From Catenuloplanes niger (lineage in GTDB: Bacteria; Actinomycetota; Actinomycetes; Mycobacteriales; Micromonosporaceae), in NCBI RefSeq assembly GCF_031458255.1, contig NZ_JAVDYC010000001.1:5279001-5343000 (forward strand): a DNA stretch of 64,000 nucleotides. Reading direction: 5' to 3'. The position numbers and the translations under genes are program-made. Positions 60,719-64,000 of the stretch are shown here, in pieces. Under the pieces are notes generated by a model. It did no database searches. It had not been told where the DNA came from and was given only the letters and a program-made list of their open reading frames with translations. Each line of letters starts with the position of its first letter. Position 1 is the first letter of the stretch.

Positions 60719-61530
60719 GCCCGATATCCGCGGCCGGTCTCGGCCTGATCAAGGTCGACGCGGCACCGCAGCTGTCGGCCACCATGTCGGCGCTGGTCGC
60801 GCCGGTCGCTCCGGAACCCGCGCCGGCCGAGGAGGCACGGCGCACCCCGGAGGAGCTCAAGGCGATCGCGGCCGAGGGCAACAGGCTGCTGGAGGGCGCG
60901 CCGGCCGAGGAGATCGCGCGCTGGGCCGCCGAGACGTTCGGTGACCGGTTCTGCGTCACCAGCTCGATGGCGGACGCGGTCCTCGCGCACATCGTGTCCC
61001 GCGTGAACCCCGGCGTCGACGTCGTCTTCCTCGACACCGGCCTGCACTTCCCGGAGACGCTCAAGGTGCGCGACATCGTGGCCGCGACGCTGCCGGTGAA
61101 CGTGCGCTCGGTCCGCCCCCGGCTCACGGTCGGCCAGCAGGACGGCGAGTACGGCCCGCGGCTGTTCAACCGCGCGCCGGACGAGTGCTGCTTCATCCGC
61201 AAGGTCGAACCGCTCAACCGCGCGCTCGCCGGCTACGACGCGTGGGCGGCCGGGCTGCGCCGCGACGAGTCGCCGACCCGGGCGAACACGCCGATCGTCG
61301 GCTTCGACCCGAAGAAGGGCAAGGTGAAGGTCAACCCGATCGCCACCTGGTCCCAGGCGGACGTCGACCGGTACATCGCGCGCTGGAACGTGCCGGTCAA
61401 CGAGCTGTTCCGCAAGGGCTACACGTCGATCGGGTGCTGGCCGTGCACCCGGCGCACCAAGGCGGGCGAGGACCCGCGCGCCGGCCGCTGGGCGATGTTC
61501 GAGAAGACCGAATGCGGACTCCACCTCTGA
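60715..61530 (+). CDS. cysH: Phosphoadenylyl/adenylyl-sulfate reductase
   Basis: A 271-residue enzyme reducing APS or PAPS to sulfite. The C-terminal 'EKTECGLHL' holds the catalytic Cys. 'DECCFIRK' and 'GCWPCTRR' make the CC...CxxC set of the [4Fe-4S] APS-reducing type, so adenylyl-sulfate is the probable substrate. The first ~45 residues are a low-conservation extension. ATG 60715 overlaps the zinc-ribbon stop. The product feeds the sulfite reductase. Confidence 0.93.
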   Translation: MSPISAAGLGLIKVDAAPQLSATMSALVAPVAPEPAPAEEARRTPEELKAIAAEGNRLLEGAPAEEIARWAAETFGDRFCVTSSMADAVLAHIVSRVNPGVDVVFLDTGLHFPETLKVRDIVAATLPVNVRSVRPRLTVGQQDGEYGPRLFNRAPDECCFIRKVEPLNRALAGYDAWAAGLRRDESPTRANTPIVGFDPKKGKVKVNPIATWSQADVDRYIARWNVPVNELFRKGYTSIGCWPCTRRTKAGEDPRAGRWAMFEKTECGLHL

Positions 61531-62417
61531 GCACCGAGGCGGCGCCGCGCACCGACGACACCGCGCTGGTCCTGGTCGCACACGGCAGCCGGGACCCGCG
61601 CGCGGCCAACGCCACCCGCGCGCTGGTCCGCGCGGTCGCGGCGCTGCGCCCCGGCCTGGACGTGCGGGCGTCCTACCTGGACCACGCCGGCCCACGGCCG
61701 GGCGAGGTGCTGACCGCGCTGGAGGCCGCCGGGTACGCGCGGGCGATCCTGGTGCCGCTGCTGCTCACCGCGGCGTACCACGGCCGGGTCGACATGCCCG
61801 AGGTGCTGCGCACGGCACGGGCCGAAGGGCTACGGATGCCGGCCGCGATCAGCGAGGTGATCGGCCCGTTCGACGGCGTGGTCCCCGACCTGCTCCTCGC
61901 CGGCCTGCTGCACCGCCTCGGCGAGGTCACCGACCTCCCACCCCTCCACGGGTACGGTCGCGCGCACCCACCCGAGACGGCGGGTCACCGGGCGCCGGAA
62001 GCCGAGGGCCGGGAGCCGGCGAAGGCCGGCATCGGGGTGCCGGACCCCGGGTTCGACGCGGTCGTGCTGGCCGCCGCGGGCACGAACGACGCGACCGCGC
62101 GCGGCACGGTGGCGCAGGCCGCGGTCGCGCTCGGTGACCTGTTGGGCGTGCCGTGCACGGTCGCCTACGCGTCCGCGTCCGCACCGACCGGGGCCGAGGC
62201 CGTGGCCGCGCTGCGGACCGCGGGGGCGCGCCGGATCGCAATCGCCGGATACTTCCTGGCGCCGGGCCGGCTCTACGACACGGTGGTCGAGTCGGCGCGA
62301 TCGGCCGGGGGAGTTGTGGCGGTCGCGCCGCCGCTCACGGACGCGCGGGACATCGCGCGGCTGGTGCTGTCCCGGGCGGACGCGGTCACCGTGCCCAGCA
62401 CGGCACTGGCGGCGTGA
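61512..62417 (+). CDS. Sirohydrochlorin ferrochelatase-like CbiX/SirB protein
   Basis: A 301-residue chelatase with two related halves: 'VLVAHGSRDPRAANATRALV' and 'LLTAAYHGRVDMPEV' in the first; 'VVLAAAGTNDATARGTVAQA' and 'IAGYFLAPGRLYD' in the second. His in HGSRD and AYHGR are metal-binding; the second half has lost them ('AAGTND'), as in two-domain CbiX/SirB proteins. It inserts iron into sirohydrochlorin to make siroheme for the sulfite reductase. ATG 61512 lies inside the cysH end (19-bp overlap). A Pro/Glu linker joins the halves. Confidence 0.88.
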   Translation: MRTPPLSTEAAPRTDDTALVLVAHGSRDPRAANATRALVRAVAALRPGLDVRASYLDHAGPRPGEVLTALEAAGYARAILVPLLLTAAYHGRVDMPEVLRTARAEGLRMPAAISEVIGPFDGVVPDLLLAGLLHRLGEVTDLPPLHGYGRAHPPETAGHRAPEAEGREPAKAGIGVPDPGFDAVVLAAAGTNDATARGTVAQAAVALGDLLGVPCTVAYASASAPTGAEAVAALRTAGARRIAIAGYFLAPGRLYDTVVESARSAGGVVAVAPPLTDARDIARLVLSRADAVTVPSTALAA

Positions 62418-62463
62418 CTCCCACCGCGCGCCGTTCGCGGCGCGACGAATCTGCGTCGCGCCG

Positions 62464-62709
62464 CCTCGGCCGCCACTGCCGTTGAGGTAGTTGCCGCGCT
62501 CGGCCGCCGCTGGTGTCGGGGAGCCGTTGTGCTTCGGCCTCCGCTGTTTGTCGGGATAGCCGTTGTGCTTCGGCCGCCGCTGTTGTGGGGAAAGCCGTGG
62601 CGCTCGGCCGCCGCTGTTGCTGGGTTGACCCCGGGCTGCTTCGGCCGCAGCTGCCGTTGCGGTCGCCGTGGTGCTTCGCCCGCTGCCGCCGTTGGGATAG
62701 CCGTGGCTG
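62464..62709. repeat. ~35-bp minisatellite
   Basis: About seven degenerate units (starts near 62464, 62499, 62532, 62568, 62603, 62639, 62674), each beginning CTTCGGCC or CTCGGCC and ending near GCCGTTGTG/GCCGTGG. Unit length varies 33-36 bp, so it is not frame-conserving. Confidence 0.8.
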
Positions 62710-63016
62710 CCCCGCCAGCCGTAACGGCAGAGCTCGGTCGGCGCTTGCCGTGGAGGTGGCGGCATCCGGAGCGTCGCTCGCTGCCGTGGAGGCAGGGGCG
62801 TTCAGCGGAGTCCGCCGACCGTCACCGTTGGGCGGCTGCGAACGGCGCGGCTACGCGGTGTCGCGAGCCCGCGACGCCTCATGAGGTGTCGGGTGCGGCA
62901 GCGGCGGCGACAGGTGCGCGGGTTTCTCGCGGCACGACATTTGCCGCTAAGGCGAAGCACGTAGTGCTGCTTCGACGGCATACCGTTCCGTTTGCTGTCA
63001 CCCGCGAACGACATAT

Positions 63017-63130
63017 CGGGTCCGCGGCCGCCAACAGCCCTACGGCCGCCATCGGGTCCGCAGCCGTCATCAGGTCCGCAGCCGCCATCGGGTCCGCGGC
63101 CCAACACCGGGTCCGCGGCTCAACATCAGG
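63017..63130. repeat. 18-21-bp minisatellite
   Basis: GGGTCCGCAGCC/GGTCCGCGGC units recur about five to six times with CATC/AACA spacers, like the other spacer arrays but shorter. Confidence 0.65.
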
Positions 63131-63358
63131 CCGCGACCGACAGGAAGCGTGCGTACCGAGGCCGGTTACCTGCCCCCGCGAGGGACGCCGCGCGGTGACG
63201 TCCGCACGGGAGAACCGGGGCGGGGAGTCGTCTCTGCCGGACCGGGTGCGCCGCATCCGTACCATAGGGCGATTTTCGGGTTTTTCGGGTTTAAAGCGGT
63301 CCTCGCCTGGGCATTCGGGCCGCGATGAACCGCGCCGCCGTCGACCTCGCACAGCAGA

Positions 63359-63387
63359 ACGCCCCGGGAGGGGTGCTCCCGGGGCGT
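63359..63387 (-). terminator. Hairpin terminator of whiB1
   Basis: ACGCCCCGGGAG / CTCCCGGGGCGT, 12-bp perfect stem with 5-nt loop, 18 bp past the whiB1 stop. Confidence 0.85.
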
Positions 63388-63405
63388 GCAGCGTGTGTGG
63401 GTGGT

Positions 63406-63660
63406 TCAGGCGGAGTGAGCGCGGACCCGCAGGCCGCCGCGACGCTTGACGGCGCGCCGCTCCTCTTCACTCATTCCGCCCCAGACGCCCGCGTCCTGAC
63501 CCGACTCGAGCGCCCAGGCAAGGCACTCCTCGGTCACGGGGCAGCGCCGGCAAACCGACTTGGCCTGCTCGACCTGCAGGAGCGCCGGGCCGGACGTCCC
63601 GATCGGGAAGAACAGCTCAGGGTCCTCGTCGCGGCAGACAGAATCGTGGCGCCAGTCCAT
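63406..63660 (-). CDS. whiB1: WhiB1 (WblE) iron-sulfur transcription factor
   Basis: An 84-residue Wbl protein. Cys9, Cys37, Cys40 and Cys46 occupy the same positions as in M. tuberculosis WhiB1, and 'GVWGGMSEEERRAVKRRGGL' gives the conserved turn and DNA-binding tail. In mycobacteria WhiB1 is essential, binds the main sigma factor, and senses nitric oxide. ATG 63660 has AGGAG eleven bases upstream. The long upstream region (63661-64000, no other gene) holds two CRP-like sites. Confidence 0.93.
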   Translation of the reverse strand: MDWRHDSVCRDEDPELFFPIGTSGPALLQVEQAKSVCRRCPVTEECLAWALESGQDAGVWGGMSEEERRAVKRRGGLRVRAHSA

Positions 63661-63858
63661 GGCGGCAACACTCCTTGTTCTTCGGATCGGCTTCAGTGAA
63701 TGCGTATTACCTATTACTTATGCGCGCGCGGCGTTGATCGCGACGGTGTGCAGCCATCGGCCAACAGTGCGTGAGCAGGCGTTTGGGGAGCCCTCGGGTG
63801 TGGCGGAGTGGTCGCACTGCGTGCGCCTACCGGCAACATCCGCGTAACTCTTTTCGCT

Positions 63859-63874
63859 TGTGAATGCTTTCACG
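63859..63874. promoter_or_regulatory. CRP-type site 1 upstream of whiB1
   Basis: TGTGA-ATGCTT-TCACG, nine of ten conserved bases of the CRP consensus TGTGA-N6-TCACA. Centre 63866.5. The whiB1 transcription start could not be fixed, so activator or repressor position is open. Confidence 0.65.
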
Positions 63875-63918
63875 AACTCCGGCAAAGTCAAGAGGCGCGC
63901 TCCGAAAAAGTTGGGAGC

Positions 63919-63934
63919 GGTGAGCTAGCTCACG
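63919..63934. promoter_or_regulatory. CRP-type site 2 upstream of whiB1
   Basis: GGTGA-GCTAGC-TCACG contains the perfect palindrome GTGAGCTAGCTCAC. It lies exactly 60 bp from site 1 centre to centre, i.e. close to a whole number of helical turns, compatible with cooperative binding. M. tuberculosis whiB1 also has two CRP (Rv3676) sites. Confidence 0.65.
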
Positions 63935-64000
63935 ACCTCTTTGTCCGAATTTCGGTCTTCCTCCGACACCCGGCACGCGACAGTCAAAAGTCAATGTAGT

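Larger units (their letters stand above)
62418..63405. other. 988-bp non-coding region rich in minisatellites
   Basis: No gene is supported between the chelatase and the whiB1 end. It contains the ~35-bp array, GC-rich simple sequence, an 18-21-bp array near 63017-63130, and the whiB1 terminator. Longer frames here have erratic composition. A small A/T-richer patch (GATTTTCGGGTTTTTCGGGTTTAAAGC) lies at 63271-63297 and may be a promoter or terminator tail; I could not define it. Confidence 0.75.

Noticed and set aside
62464-63130. CRISPR array
   Set aside because: Units are degenerate and contiguous, with no unique spacers of constant length and no cas genes.
62529-63449. Plus-strand 306-codon frame across the spacer before whiB1
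   Set aside because: It runs through minisatellites and the whiB1 terminator and shows no domain or ribosome-binding site.
63808-63999. 63-codon frame upstream of whiB1
   Set aside because: It overlaps both CRP-type sites, lacks a ribosome-binding site, and reads like promoter DNA.

Overview
The window is very GC-rich, densely coded DNA from an actinobacterium. The markers are two WhiB proteins, a SigR/RsrA thiol-stress pair, a 24-codon gene resembling ribosomal protein bL37, an ESX-type (type VII) secretion locus, and high-GC third codon positions. The gene families and the repeat-rich spacers suggest a filamentous Micromonosporaceae-like organism (Actinoplanes or Catenuloplanes type); that family-level guess is inference. 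No prophage, transposase, rRNA operon or CRISPR array was seen.

Layout. 1-5.4 kb: 3' end of a CopD-like gene, a long low-complexity protein, two initiator tRNA genes in a ~300-bp inverted repeat around a VanX-like dipeptidase, and clpP. 5.5-13.3 kb: an orphan LuxR-type regulator, a spermidine-synthase-like protein, a Tat-exported DUF1800/DUF1501 pair and a secreted 5'-nucleotidase. 13.3-21.4 kb: malQ, a sugar-binding lipoprotein, purC, a CE7 esterase, a secreted GH16 glucanase behind a LacI-type operator, and a PRPP synthetase. 21.4-30 kb: an MFS exporter, an anti-sigma-type ATPase, a kinase/regulator pair coupled to FolP2-like and RibD-like genes, an SDR and a glycosyltransferase. 30-43.9 kb: aroA-rsgA-hisN-DMT transporter, SRAP, WhiB, sigR-rsrA, bL37, a biotinyl carrier, a TPR protein, an SIS isomerase and a PdtaS-like kinase. 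44-58.5 kb: the type VII locus. 58.6-62.4 kb: a cysteine-rich leader peptide, then sulfite reductase, a zinc-ribbon protein, cysH and a CbiX-like chelatase. 63.4-64 kb: whiB1 with two CRP-type sites upstream.

How it works together. The type VII block holds EccB, EccC, EccD, EccE, two WXG100 proteins, two mycosins and two further substrate-like or accessory proteins, so it looks complete apart from EccA. Its divergent pairs (eccB/eccE, eccD/eccC) suggest several promoters. The sulfur genes form one translationally coupled operon that probably answers to cysteine supply. The sigR region has a perfect GGAAT-N18-GTT promoter and an alternative upstream start, matching the positive feedback loop known for Streptomyces sigma-R. 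The order aroA/rsgA, SRAP, sigR-rsrA, biotinyl protein, pdtaS, whiB1 resembles the Mycobacterium tuberculosis Rv3219-Rv3228 neighbourhood, but here the type VII and sulfur loci lie between pdtaS and whiB1.

Spacers are unusual. Several hold minisatellites (74-, 26-, 21- and ~35-bp units), and a ~75-bp element recurs at least four times at separate intergenic sites, plus one degenerate copy.
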